Shown: piece after piece, positions 49,300 to 60,657 of the stretch
Layout: every line of letters starts with the position of its first letter
Position numbering within the stretch: position 1 is the stretch's first letter
From: Diphasiastrum complanatum
Lineage: Eukaryota; Streptophyta; Lycopodiopsida; Lycopodiales; Lycopodiaceae
NCBI GenBank assembly: GCA_029204225.1
Contig: CM055096.1
Location: forward strand, 39,782,461 to 39,846,460
Direction: 5' to 3'
DNA length: 64,000 nucleotides
Notes under the pieces: model-generated
Databases searched by the model: none
What the model was told of the DNA's origin: nothing
The model's input: only the letters and a program-made list of their open reading frames with translations
Program-made: the position numbers and the translations under genes

Positions 49300-50404
49300 T
49301 TATTGTGTCATTTTTTGTCTATGCCTATTTGTGATCCTATATGACAAACTTGTTATTTCACGTATGAAGTGATATTGGATCTCAATGTGTTTAGTTCTCG
49401 CATGGAACACTGGATTCTTTGCTAGCTGAATGCCACTCTGACTGTCGCTATGTAAAGTTGTGAGATTTTTCTGCTTTATGCCAATCTCTTCGAAGATTTG
49501 TCTCAACCATATAGCTTCTTGTGCAGCACTACACATTGCCTTATACTCTGCTTCTGTGGTGGAAAGAGCAATTGTACTTTGCTTCTTACTAGACCAGGAA
49601 AAGCAATTACCATAAAACTAGAATATATATCCTGTGGTGGATCTACGATCATCATAGTCACCTCCCCAGTCTGCATCCACATAGCTACACAACTCAGGTA
49701 AACCATCATGCTTCTTGTAAATCAAGCCATACTCTGATGTGCCTTTCACATAATGCAAAATGCGTTTAGCTGCTTTCCAATGCGTTTCCGTAGGTGCTGC
49801 CATAAATTGACTTACAATGCCAACAACATAGCATATATCTGTCTAGTTGTGGTAAGGTAAATCAAGCTCCCTACTAACTGTCTATATAGCGTACCATCAA
49901 ATGACTGTGATTCATCAAGCTTAGAAAGCTTTTTACTTGGTTCAATAGGAGTGTTTACTGGTTTGCAATCCTGCAACCTAAAGCTGTGCAGCAACTCTTT
50001 GACATATTTCACCTGTGTTAAACCCACTTCATGTCCTTTTTCCACACTTCTAGTCCAAGGCAGTAATGCATCAGACTGAGATCCGTCATCTCAAATTGTT
50101 TCATGAGGTCTTTCTTGATTATGTCTATCATCTCTTGATTATTTCTCATAATAATCAAGTCATTAACATAAAGAGCAATCAAAGCAACCATACCCTCAAA
50201 GCATAAGACATATAGAATTGGATCAGAATGTGTTCTCACCATCCCCTTTGAACGAAAGTAGGCATCAATCCTACTATACCACGCACGTGGTGCTTGTTTA
50301 AGACCATAAAGCGCTTTCTTCAAGCGACATACTTTATTTTCCTGTCCTTTCGTTACAAAGCCTTCAGGTTGATCCATGAACACTTCTTCTTCTAACTCAC
50401 TCAT
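49300..50404 (-). pseudogene. Copia E reverse transcriptase (part) and RNase H
   Basis: 50404-50018 reads ELEEEVFMDQPEGFVTKGQ, CRLKKALYGLKQAPRAWYSR and LYVNDLIIMRN, where the catalytic YVDD is YVND. 50045-49812 continues the palm to LVGSLIYLTTTR. 49803-49618 and 49536-49300 read RNase H (SYVDADWGGDYDDRRSTTGY, LHSDSQSGIQLAKNPVFHAR, HIEIQYHFIRE). The N-terminal half of reverse transcriptase is missing because integrase joins directly at about 50400. The 3' LTR is not visible below 49300. The 49392-49803 segment has an inverted twin at 31546-31957. Confidence 0.88.
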
Positions 50405-50920
50405 ACGATTTTTGTGCTCAGCTACACCATTGAGAGCGGGAGTATGAGCTTGCGTAAATTGTCTTTTAATCCCACATTGATCACAAAGATCATTGAAGTC
50501 ATTAGACTTATACTCACCTCCACTATCTGATCTTAGAACTTTGATCTTCTTACCTGTCTAATTTTCGACCAAGTTTTTGAAGTTCTTGAAGTTATCAAAA
50601 GCATCTGATTTCTTCTTCAAGAAGTAGATCCACGTCTTACGTGACATATCATCAATAAAGGTCATGAAATAGAAGGCTTTTCCTAAGGACATGGTCCTCA
50701 TGGGCCCGCATAAATCTGTGTGGATTAAATCCAGGATGTTCTTTGCTCTTCCAACACCCCCTTTATTGAACTTCTCTCGATGCTGCTTCCCATATATACA
50801 AGATTCGCACATCGATTTCAAGTGATCTTCTATTGTATTGTAGGCAGTCCTGTTACCATCTCCAATTTTCTCATCAAACTGAGGCTTCCCAAGTTCAAGT
50901 GACCAAGCCTCTTGTGCCAC
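50405..50920 (-). pseudogene. Copia E integrase (N-terminal two thirds)
   Basis: The minus strand reads SMCESCIYGKQHREKF (second half of the zinc domain), LDLIHTDLCGPMRTM, FYFMTFIDDMSRKTWIYFLK, a stop at LVEN, then KIKVLRSDSGGEYKSNDF and HTPALNGVAEHKNR. These are the integrase D, D and E blocks. After AEHKNR the sequence switches without a stop to the reverse transcriptase block MSELEEEV, so the integrase C-terminus is deleted. A frameshift separates it from the gag-protease frame. Confidence 0.87.
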
Positions 50921-51912
50921 AACTCAGTTTGCAAAGGAACGGATGATACAAGTCCATGTTGCCCCTTGATTGTGGCATTCAACCTGTACAATTTTGTATT
51001 GGGCTCTCTTACTCCATTCGCAATAACTTTGAACTTTTGGTTCGCATCCTTCACAAAGCAACGATCATGGGCGAATTCTACTTTCAACTTTTGATCAGTA
51101 ATGACTCCAATAGAAAGTAGATTTTTCTTCAAACCTGGTACGTAAAGTACCTCCCTGATCATCCTGCTTTTGCCATCAGACAGTTGGATTGAAACTGTGC
51201 CTGTCTCCTTGATCATGCACACTTCACCATTTGCTTGTGAAACAGATGTCCCATTATCCAATGCCTTCAAACTACTGAACCAGTTCTTGTTACATGTCAT
51301 GTGTCTTGTGGCTCCTGAGTCAATATACCATGCTTGATCATCTTGATTATATGACAATGCAGATATGAAGATGCTAGAGTCTTCAATCTCACCTTCATCA
51401 ACAAGGTTACCTGCTTGTTTTGGTTTCCCCTTGCCTTGTTCCGCCAAGAATTTGCGACATTCACTCTTCCAGTGGCCCTTTTTACCACAATGGAAGCACT
51501 TGCCTTTCTTTTTAGTTTTGCTGGAAGATCCCTCATCCTCCTGAGACTTGGCAAATTGTTGTTTAGTCTTCTTCTTGCCCTTGCCCTTGCCTTGTTTTTG
51601 GCGTTTTGCAAGTGCCTGATCATCAGTATTTTGACATCTAGCTTTCACCATTTCTCGTCGTTGCTCTTCCTGCATCAAAATTCCTATGAGCTCGTCAAAG
51701 CTTGACAATCTTTCTCTTGATGCTATTCCGCTCACAAACATCTGATAGGGTTCTGCAATGCCGCATAATGCATTATGCACCAGCTCCACATCATGTATGC
51801 GCTCTCCAATAGAATGCAGCTCATCTCTCATGGTCTTGATTCTGGTCATGTACGTCTGAATGTGCTCTCCTTGCTCCATGCGAGCACTATTCAACTTTGA
51901 ATTCAGAAACAT
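50830..51912 (-). CDS. Copia E gag-protease frame (360 residues)
   Basis: Best-preserved retroelement frame here. Residues 1-95 finish gag (HIQTYMTRIKTMRDEL, SFDELIGILMQEEQRR). About 95-140 is a Lys/Gln-rich basic region. An intact nucleocapsid knuckle follows, CFHCGKKGHWKSEC, then the protease active site WYIDSGATRHMT and the typical SVSQANGEVCMIKETG and VLYVPGLKKNLLS. Last is the pre-integrase LWHKRLGHLNLGSLSLM, before a frameshift. In copia elements the frame is continuous from gag to pol. The N-terminal gag is on the next frame upstream, separated by a stop near 51915. Confidence 0.88.
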   Translation of the reverse strand: MFLNSKLNSARMEQGEHIQTYMTRIKTMRDELHSIGERIHDVELVHNALCGIAEPYQMFVSGIASRERLSSFDELIGILMQEEQRREMVKARCQNTDDQALAKRQKQGKGKGKKKTKQQFAKSQEDEGSSSKTKKKGKCFHCGKKGHWKSECRKFLAEQGKGKPKQAGNLVDEGEIEDSSIFISALSYNQDDQAWYIDSGATRHMTCNKNWFSSLKALDNGTSVSQANGEVCMIKETGTVSIQLSDGKSRMIREVLYVPGLKKNLLSIGVITDQKLKVEFAHDRCFVKDANQKFKVIANGVREPNTKLYRLNATIKGQHGLVSSVPLQTELWHKRLGHLNLGSLSLMRKLEMVTGLPTIQ

Positions 51913-51918
51913 GATTTT

Positions 51919-52207
51919 TCATGGATTTGACGTCTCGAACTGCTCCTTTAGCACATCCCATGCCTGTCTGGGTGTAATAGCATCACAAATGTGGGTAATG
52001 ATGTGATCCTTCACTGACAAGTTAATGAAGGTCAAAGCTTTCCTCATCTTTTTGTCGAACACTCGGCCTTCTCTCATCACCTGTGACAACTTCCCACACA
52101 TCTTTCTCCATCAGTATGTTTTTCATTTTGAATTTCCACACTGCATAGTTGGAAATCCCGTCCAATTTGCTACTTTCACTCAAAATGGACTCTCCTATGT
52201 TTGCCAT
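51919..52207 (-). pseudogene. Copia E gag N-terminus
   Basis: Starts at 52207 with MANIGESILSESSKLDG and YAVWKFKMKNILMEKDVWEV. A frameshift near 52060 moves to KKMRKALTFINLSVKDHIITH and AWDVLKEQFETSNP. The same N-terminal block (GESSRLDGTNYRVWKFKMAN) occurs in element F, so E and F share a gag lineage. Confidence 0.85.
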
Positions 52208-53507
52208 CGCAAAACTGCTTAAAACTTCTGCCTTAGGCTAAGAACAGTATGTCGAGGCCAACAGTGATGTCAGAAGTTGAAAATAAATGACCTGCATTTT
52301 TTTTCTTACCAGGCCACTCGCCGCTTTTCCACCAATTTGAAAGCCAAATCGGCGTCGCCTTCCAAAATGCACTCAATCGTCAATTCCCAACAACGTGCCC
52401 AGTGGAATGGTGAAACTACTTCTGGCGTACTCCGAACACTTTCTCCGCTGCAACCGCTCTGTTTTGTTGTACCGTACTTGTAGGTACAGTCCAGGTGCCC
52501 TTCGTTTGGAGGTTATAGCCTTTCGTTTGGGTCAAAACGGGCAAAGGACCCAGAAATAGGGACTTTTCTAGCTTTTGAACTGTTTCTTCACTTTGAAGAA
52601 ACTTCACTCTTCACTTGTGAAGGGACCCAACTCAACTTTCAGTATGAAAATTTTTAATGAAGTTGAAGGCCAGAATGCACTTCAATTCTTCAGGACCCTG
52701 TTTAAAGCTCATCCAATGGCTGAACCAAATCTTGTGGTTCACATTTCTCTCCCATCACAGATGTTGGACCGTTGATTGATTTGACACCTCATCAACAAGT
52801 TCAAAGTACATCTGGGCATCGAACTAAACTCTTGCAGACGCTATGGTCTTCGATACACTAAGCTGAGTGTTGCGTTGGGCACGCGAACAGCCCGCGACTT
52901 CCCTGCATGCGGCTGCGCCTTCCTTCCTTGAAAAATGTTGGATCAAGCTCTCCTATAGATCATTTTGAACACGATCTGAGGCCTGGAGCAGGGTCGCCCT
53001 ACTGAATCCATGACTGTAGAGTGTTCAGTCAGGAAATTATGTGGAGAAACGGTGATTTTAGCTCAACTTGACAAAGTGGCTTTTTCACCTTTTTACCGCA
53101 AATCTGCTAGGTTAACTGTCTAGAGACAAATCTCTGACACAAACCTCAGAATCTCTCCATGGCTCATTGACAATGTGATTACCTTCCTTCCTGTCCTTAC
53201 GGCATCCAAAACGGTGCACAAACAACGAAGAAATCACCAGTTATGTATAAAAACCATAACCCCAAGTCCGGTTTCAATTTTTAGCTGGCTTCAAAATTGT
53301 CAAGTTTTCACCAGATTTTTTCCTGTCTGATGCTATGCACAGGCTAATAATCCCTCTGCTGAGCTTAGCAAGCCTCTATAAATTAGAAACCGTGCACCAG
53401 TGCTTCTCTTTTCATCTTTAACCCGCCGTAAAACCCCGAACTCTCAGAAGACAGTTCTCCAGAACCTCTCTTCAACAGCGACACTATACTGTGTACACTC
53501 CCTATAC
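52208..53507 (-). mobile_element. Copia E 5' leader
   Basis: Sequence between gag and the primer site, with no recognised frame. It is unusually long (1.3 kb) for copia, so part may be a later insertion. Confidence 0.55.
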
Positions 53508-53520
53508 GACTATGATACCA
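53508..53520 (-). other. Primer-binding site of copia E
   Basis: Minus strand TGGTATCATAGTC, a slightly mutated initiator-Met site, at the position matching the intact site at 46616. Confidence 0.75.
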
Positions 53521-53800
53521 ACTTAGAATTTGCTTTGCACAGGAACACAGATCATGCTACACAGTAACACAGACAGAAAATCACTCTCCTCAGCAAGCTC
53601 ACATAGCAACTGTATTTCTCAAAATGAAATTACACTGTACATATAGTTGTTCACTCAGGCAACCCATGCATGACCCAGGTTGCCGTTGGCGGGACGCATG
53701 TCCCGTCGACTTGCCTCGTGGCAAGGCCAACTGATCCTTATCCACTTATAGGACCCACAGTACAGTAACAAAGTGATTCTAACTATTTAACATCCACAAA
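53521..53800 (-). mobile_element. Copia E 5' LTR (outer end approximate)
   Basis: Homologous to 46628-46930. Neither copy shows clean TG..CA ends, so limits are approximate. Confidence 0.6.
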
Positions 53801-53859
53801 CATAAATTATTTGAAATTGAAAACTTACCAATGTAATAGCAGAGTCGATCAACTTACCC

Positions 53860-54700
53860 TTAGGCTCTGTGTTAAGAGAATCCACCAAACTCAGAGCCAT
53901 GCTCGATCATTACATCAATCTATGCTACAAAATGTTAACCAAGAACCTACCGAGCTAGAAATTGATGATACATTTCAAGTATTAAAAGTAGGAATAACTT
54001 GGAAATTTACACAAAAGAATGTTACACTCTTAGTTTAACACAAAAGTTTGTCTAGAGAAGCCGCCACCATTGATGGAGGATCAAGAGTAAATCTTAGAAA
54101 TACTCTACCAATAATGAAATTTAGAACCATTACAATTAGCTAGATTCACCATCAAACTAGCTAATTGAATTCTGGTCAAGCCATTAGGAGTGATATATAA
54201 TGTACACCGATATATTAGTTTATGATTCATTATATCATTCATGGTCATGAACTTGGCCAACACACTTAAGACCATGGTTGAAAATGGCCAAGGTTAGACA
54301 TCACTATTATTTTATAAGTTCTGCATTTGAGAATCTTGAAAGAGCTATGAAAGTAGATTATTAACACTTGGGACATAAAACCTAGTAGACGAAAAGCAGA
54401 AGACAATTGATTATCTACTAAGACTCCCAAAACCAAAGATTTATCATTTACCATCTGCTCCACTCGAGTAAACCATTCGTCTTACATCAGACTTAACCAA
54501 CTCAAATCTTTGTCACAAGCCTTGGAAGCCAATATGGTGCATGCTAGACTGAACAACCATAAATAGGTAACTTCCACCCAAGCAAGCCATCCAACTCAGC
54601 CAATAGGTTAGTGCTCATGTTTGGAACCTTCTGGATTAGATTTCCACTTGGCCATATGCTCATCTTAATCATCTTTTTACTTCAATGGTCTAGATTTATC
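53860..54700 (+). pseudogene. Gypsy protease-region remnant
   Basis: The plus strand reads VLKVGITWKFTQKNVTLLV, then near 54060 ATIDGGSRVNLRNTL. This resembles the Asp-Gly-Gly/Ser protease active-site block of Ty3/gypsy elements, and is followed by the expected GVIYNVH-like and FIISFMVMNLAN-like blocks broken by stops. Highly decayed; no LTRs seen. Confidence 0.5.
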
Positions 54701-56293
54701 TAAATCTAGCAATTAGAGCTACTTAACTTCTAAATTAAGTATATTACTGTGTTGTAAAGCTAGCTCCAAGTGCAAGCTTTAGTTTTGATGGCACTAGTGC
54801 CGACATTGTTCCCGACACCAATAGCGCTCATGTTGCTCCCGACGCCACTATGACCAGAATGTAGTTAGTACTAACTTCATGTGGCTAAAAAATGTTGATC
54901 GATTCTAGTGAGTTCCAAAGAGCTCAAATCGATGTACTTCACACGATTTAGGCATGATTAAAGAAAGCTTGAAAATCAATAAAATCTACAGAGAGAAAAT
55001 CTTAGAGAGAGAAAAGTGTGTTTTATTAGATTGGTCTAAGCACTTGCCATGAGGGGAGGTGCTAAATCACACCAGAACTATAAGGGGATGCGGGTTGCAA
55101 CTCAAGATGAGTCTCTTGCCACGACCTATTGTGCCAAAAAGAGCAAAAGTGTTTTTTTATGCCGAACATAGCAAAACACTTTGAATGTTGTCTTGGTATC
55201 AACCTTGGCATGCCAACACCCTAGAGACTAGGGCCGGTCACACACTTGAAATGTACATTCTCAAACTTAATAACAAAATGTGATTTTACCTCAAAATGAA
55301 TCTGATTACCTTTTGGATTTCAGTGTTTGGTAAAAGTGCCAATTGTAAGGCCACTTTCTATCTTTTTGATCTAGTGTCAAGCTTAGGGTCACATCCGAGG
55401 ATGCCAACGGTATGTCGTCGGCGGGGCGATTCGGTCCAAAATGCCAATGGCGTGTTGTCAGGACCATTCGGTCAAGAAATTGGTTGTTTTCATATTTGTC
55501 GCCGCTTGTGATTCGGAGTGTTCCTTGCGTGAATCTAAACTTGGTTGGGGTCTTGGAGAATGTGCATTGTCTAGTTTCTCTCTCTAGGTAGTATTGTGAT
55601 TTCTATGTGCATAGATGAGAAGTAGTGCATGAATGAAGTAAGCACGTCTAGGTCAACAAACTTTGATGTTTTTGAAAAAAAATCTACAGGCCTCACTAGC
55701 TGACACCCAACATCCCCCCCCCCCCCAAAGGGTAACAACACTTGTCTCAAGGAGGAAGGGGGAGGAAATCGAATGCACCTCCAAAAATTGAAAACAATTA
55801 GAACAATGTTCCTCCTATCAAGGAGGGGAGTAAAGTGAGAGTAAATGGAGTGGAGCCCACAAAATTGAGACCATGGCCAATGTTCCTATCAAGGCAGGGA
55901 GGAAGGTGAGAGAAAATGGAGTAGAGCCTTGACAATTGCAATAGTGGTGGGGATTGTGGGAGCATATTATTTTTAGTTGCAATTGAGGGTGTCATCCAAC
56001 CCTTCACAAGACTTCATCATGGTGAACACATATATGATATCATAATGAGATGTTTCAAGCTTTCTAAATGATGAACACCCTTGGTGCATTTATTCATAGG
56101 AAAAAGTAGTAGGTGGGCCATGCATGCCCTCAAGTCACCTCTAGGAATGCAATGCCATGCTGCAGTAAGACTCATTTAAGAGATTTTTTCTTTGTTTAGG
56201 AGAATATGAGATGAATACATTTTGTTCAAGGTAGGTGGGTCTGACCGAGATACATCAAATGTATTATGGAAGGAGCCAGGCACACAGGCCATT
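54701..56293. other. Unassigned sequence with three small tandem duplications
   Basis: Two-copy repeats occur near 54812-54873 (TTGCTCCCGACGCC-like), 55399-55480 (ATGCCAACGG..GTCGTCGG against ATGCCAATGG..GTTGTCAGG) and 55806-55935 (period 74 bp, ATGTTCCT..ATCAAGG). A C10 run is at about 55718. No gene recognised. Confidence 0.5.
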
Positions 56294-56375
56294 TGCCCGG
56301 TAAGGATTTCCAAAACAATTTAGGCTCGGCCCCTCCGGGCCTCGCCCAAATTTTTTTGGAAAGTCGAACCGGGCA
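56294..56375. repeat. 82-bp GC-rich hairpin
   Basis: Left arm starting TGCCCGGTAAGGATTTCC and right arm ending GGAAAGTCGAACCGGGCA pair over about 38 bp each, around CTCCGGG at the centre. A further half-copy, TGTGCCCGGTTCATTCC, follows at 56384. It lies 0.7 kb upstream of the RGLG start. Confidence 0.8.
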
Positions 56376-56472
56376 GAATGGCATGTGCCCGGTTCATTCC
56401 ATTGCGTAATGGAGTCTTTGACTTTTCCACATGTCATTTACAAAGCATAATCAGTACTGTGGGTTTTTTTGG

Positions 56473-56550
56473 ACCAATGAAAAATTGCCACGTGGCAGTT
56501 TGACGCGCACAATCTGACGCGGACTGACGTGCAGTCTGACGCGCATTTGG
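56473..56550 (+). promoter_or_regulatory. G-box palindrome and TGACG cluster upstream of RGLG
   Basis: CCAAT at about 56474 is followed by the perfect 12-bp palindrome TGCCACGTGGCA (56486-56497), which carries the CACGTG G-box. Four TGACG-type words then occur within about 50 bp (TGACGCGC, TGACGCGG, TGACGTGC, TGACGCGC). G-boxes and TGACG motifs bind bZIP factors in plants, often in abscisic acid or stress responses. Function here is inferred from motif density and position. Confidence 0.5.
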
Positions 56551-57101
56551 AATGTGCTTCAGAATTTTAAAATTTAAAAAAAAAATCGAATAACATTTTA
56601 TGTTTTTTAAAAAGCCCAAAAATTGGACGTAATCAGCACAAAGAATCCATTAAGTAATGTGTAAAGATTTATTGGATTGATGGTGCCACCCCATGACTCA
56701 TAATGGGGTGCTATAGTATTCTTATGCAATCATATGTAGCTCTCCTATCTTCGGGTCCTCCTGCCTTTGGAACACCTTTTTGATCCACGCTTATGACCTT
56801 GTCTTACACAGTGCACTCCCTAACAAAAGCATATTTTTACGTGGCCGCTTCTCTTCATCCAGTTTCAGATATTTTCTTCCCATACCCATTATCTCCTTTC
56901 CTTTGAATTCTATTCATTTTAGTGAACAATAATGACCAGCTGGTGTGGCTGCTGATGATGATTCATGTCTGCTGAATATCCAAGGCGATCTGTTTGGTTA
57001 AACTGGAAAGGAGGGGTGGGTTAGGAGATTCCATCTGTATGTAGCCATACATTGAAATTCATACAGGGCAGCAGCTTTTGTGGAACAAGGAAGCAGCTGT
57101 G

Positions 57102-57903
57102 ATGGGCACCCTTTTTTCAAAGGGATCATCGTCAAGAACACCCGATCGGAGGAGCAGTTTTTCATTTAGTACTACCGCTTGCAGTTCAAGACCAGCAGCC
57201 ACTTTGGACAAAAAGCTATCCAGGAAGTACTCGCATATCACTGACCAATTCACCAGCCTTGAGCAAGTACTGGTCTTGCTTTCATTTTCTCTCCCTTTTT
57301 CTATACATGGTCAGATATCACCAAATTCAATTCAGCTTATTTTCAATGTTCAGAATCGGTTTGAATGCTCTTTATGGCGCGCCCTTCTAAAACACAAAAT
57401 CACACACTGCGTAAGTCAGAAATTTGTCTGATTAATCTATGAAGAACCGATACACGTGTATGTACTTTTTTGTGATACCTATGGTACCTTCTACAACTGC
57501 TGTGTTCCTGTTTTGATGTATTGTGGCTAGATATGTCAGTCAGCGCTAAGCCTTTATGTTTAGGATCAAGTAATCCAGCCCATCAACATATGCTCTGAGC
57601 TATATCTTTCAACACTTAGAAAGCAACATCGCGAGTTCTACTATATACTTGGTGCTCACTATGATTTAGCTCTGCTTCCTTACACTACCACTTTCATAGT
57701 TTTCTTTTTTGATATCAATATAACGCTTCTGTCTACTTGGCTCCCAATCAGTTTTAAAAATGAAGCTGCCTTTTGGCTGTCATACTGATAGTCAGTCGAC
57801 ATGTACTTCTTTATGCAGGTGCAACAGGCTTTAAGTCGAGCCGGTCTTGAGTCATCTAATTTGATTGTAGGCATAGATCTAACCAAAAGCAATGAATGGA
57901 CAG
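57102..57903 (+). CDS. RGLG: RGLG-type copine/RING ubiquitin ligase, first two exons
   Basis: Exon 1 (57102-57266) starts MGTLFSKGSS, which fits N-myristoylation (Gly2, Ser6), then a Ser-rich region and KKLSRKYSHITDQFTSLEQ. Exon 2 (57819-57903) reads VQQALSRAGLESSNLIVGID and LTKSNEWTG, the start of the copine/vWA domain. This pattern is characteristic of plant RGLG proteins, membrane-linked E3 ligases with a copine domain and a C-terminal RING finger, involved in auxin, abscisic acid and drought signalling. The intron is GT-AG and exon 2 ends in phase 1. The next exon (expected to continue with the Asn-rich copine segment) was not found before 64000, so it lies either beyond the window or in sequence I could not read. 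The start at 57102 is preferred to 57078 because it exposes the myristoylation glycine. Confidence 0.8.
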
Positions 57904-59562
57904 GTAATTGCACTTTATTCGACTTCTTAATCTCTAGTTTTGTCAACAAGCAATTTTTACGTATCATTTGACTTGAGCTGCACTTTGCAGTGATAAAGTT
58001 ACAGTTGCTTTAGAATTTGCTGCTTTTCTTTTTTGGTTTAAGGATGAGTGGCTTGCTTTATTTTTGACCGAAGTTCACCTTTGGACATTATTTTTCAACA
58101 ATATGGTCTACTGCAAAATGCTATTTTCTTCATGCATGCATCCTCTTTTCATTCCCTCTTGTTAATCACTGGATAACTTTAAATTTCCTAGAACCTCCAA
58201 TTTATACTTTCATATCAAGTCACATTGATAATCTCCATGTCCATATTATCCAGGAGTGAACTATGAAGGCTAATGCCAAAGCATCTCCTACAAAGAAATT
58301 TTTTCAAGAATCAGAATCATCAAATGTGGATAAGTGGAGATGACTTTCATAGTAGTATTTCAAAAGCCTTCAAGGAATTTTCTCGGAAGTTGGGACAACG
58401 TGGAGGTCACTCTACTTACAATGTTTTGGAGGCCCTTGAGGAACTTTCAAGGAAGCTACCAAATCAGGGCTACTAGGACCTTACTAGGACCCAAGAGGTT
58501 CTACATCCTAGCTCAATCAACTTCAACTTATTTTCAATTAATGAAAATAATGACCATGGTATTTAATAACCATGTGAGTAATGTTGAATGGGGGTCAAAT
58601 AAAAGTCCGCGATACATATAGGGAGAAAGTAAAAACCCCTGAGATGGTCTATGCTGGTCCTGCTCATATTTTCATAACTTTACCCTACTAACACAAACAA
58701 TACTCTCTACGTAGGCAAGAGATGCTTCTTGGCTTCCAAGGGGAGGCTTGAACCTGGGACCAACGGAACTTTGGATGTCAAGCTAAGCATCTGAGCCAAC
58801 GCTGTTGGGTTATCTAGGCAAGAGATGGAAGAGCTTTATGTAAAATGCTATAGTTTAAAGGTGATGTAGATGCCACAAAATTTAAGACTGCAGAAATGAA
58901 TATGGCAAGCTGGTATCCTTCAGTTCAATGTAGCATAGCTGATCACAAAATTACATATGCTGGTTATGAATCCACAAATAAGGGTATCACTAAGGAAAAA
59001 GGTCGCAATCAGCGCTACATATGTGGAGCATATGAAAAGAAAGAAAGCCACTCTTGTCCATTAACAGAAGTGACAACACACGATGACTCATAATATGTGC
59101 ATATGTAGATATGGGTGTTATCATTCTAATCCTCCACCCTATGATTAGTAGGCTCGATATGGTCCGGCTCTTACAATTAAAATGTAACTTTTTATCTTTG
59201 ATCTAAGCCATCTTTGTTGTCGTATAACATTGAATGAAATTAGGTTTTCAAGTGGTCACCTGATAAGATTGTGCAAAGGACTGCAAGGGAAATAGGGTTT
59301 GAATCTAGCTAGGCTATTATACCAGTTGATGAATACCCAAAAGCTTTTGGCTTTGATCTTGCCATATTGTATTCTCTTGCTAGCCCTTAACCAAGGTCCA
59401 TTTGCAACTTTTATCTGATTTCCAAGTAGAAAGTGTGCCCTATTACAAAGTAAGCTACTGTAGGGAGCTTCTAGAAGCTTCACTCTTAAATCAATGGATT
59501 TGGTATGGCTGTCTTTCGCTTGATGAGTGCTCTCCAATTGCGCTAATTGCACCTGCTTTGTT
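57904..59562. other. RGLG intron or flanking sequence
   Basis: Mostly without recognised frames. 58896-59093 is an open plus-strand stretch ending with a Cys/His-containing CGAYEKKESHSCPL, not assigned to any family. The SINE-like site is at 58740-58815 and element F begins at 59563. Confidence 0.45.
58740..58815 (-). mobile_element. tRNA-derived SINE-like pol III promoter
   Basis: The minus strand has TGGCTCAGATG (58789-58799), a full match to the A-box consensus TRGYNNARNNG. 33 bases on it has GGTTCAAGCCT (58744-58754), a full match to the B-box consensus. Spacing is that of tRNA-derived elements. The cloverleaf ends and SINE body were not resolved. Confidence 0.55.
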
Positions 59563-59963
59563 TGATGAATTGCAAGACCTAGCTATGGAGGATCTTAACT
59601 TCAATACTAGATCAACCAAGAAAGCTTGAGAAACTTAGCTATGGAAAATATCACATACAAGGAGAATTGCATAAGCACCTCACAACACCAAAAGTTAGAA
59701 GAGAAATTGAATCGCTAGAGAGAGAGAGGAGGGCGTGGGTCCTCCAAATCCCTTGTGAGGCAAGCACCTCAAATAGATGCATGGAAAGTCTAGGTGTCAA
59801 TCATATGAGTGAGCTACTTGGCCAAGTGGGCCACTTGCACTAAATAACTTAACTTACAAAGGGGGGTCTCATGTATTTAATTAATAACATGCCCCATGAG
59901 TGTACAACGTACGACATAATTAGTGCTTAGCCAAAGGGATAAAATAGGCATTACTCTTCAACA
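59563..59963 (-). mobile_element. Copia F 3' LTR (401 bp)
   Basis: On the plus strand it runs TGATGAATTGCAAGACC to CTCTTCAACA, followed by CCTCCCCTTAA, the polypurine tract in reverse. The first 90 bp match 63381-63469. Confidence 0.92.
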
Positions 59964-60657
59964 CCTCCCCTTAATTAAGCTAACACCCAACAAAATTTTG
60001 AACTTTTCAAACTTATCTTTACTAAGAGGTTTAGTAAAGATATCAGCTATCTGGTCGTTGGTGTTGCAATAAATTAGCTTGATCTCTCCACTGTGCACTT
60101 TCTCCCGTATAAAGTGCTGGTCCACCTCTATGTGCTTCCTCCGTGCATGATAGATTGGATTTCTCGCAAGCTGAATGTAGCTTTGGTTATCACAATGCAA
60201 CAATGTAGGTCCTACTTGAGCAATCTGCATATCCTCAAGTAGACATCGTAACCAAATAGCAGAACAGGCGGACCCATTAGTCGCCCTGTACTCAGCTTCG
60301 GTAGATGATAGGGCAATAGTAGGCTACTTCTTGCTACACCAAGATATAGCCCCTGAACAGCAATAGCCTATCGTCGATCTCCGATCGTCTCTATCACCTG
60401 CCCAATCAGAATTTGAATAACCCTCCAACTCAAGGTCACCATCATCAATGTATCCAATCCCATAGGTCATCGTCCCTCTCACATATCGTAGGATCCGCTT
60501 GGCTGCCTTCCAATATGATTCGGTAGCTTACTCATGAATTGGCTTGCAATCCCAACCGCATAAGCAATATTTGGCCTGGTGGTAGTAAGGTAAATCAGGC
60601 TGCCCACCAATTGGCGATAGAGAGTCTCATCTGCAAATGTTGGACCATTATCTCTTG
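59964..60657 (-). pseudogene. Copia F RNase H and end of reverse transcriptase
   Basis: 60657-60479 reads FADETLYRQLVGSLIYLTTT and RPNIAYAVGIASQFMS. 60480-59964 reads the DR(D)DRRST-type RNase H region in broken frames, then LLHCDNQSYIQLARNPIYHA and HIEVDQHFIREKV. The 5' side is cut by the element H LTR at 60658. Confidence 0.85.

Noticed and set aside
58258-58480. Third exon of RGLG in the stretch after 58250
   Set aside because: The translation does not continue the copine domain after NEWTG and the phase does not fit.
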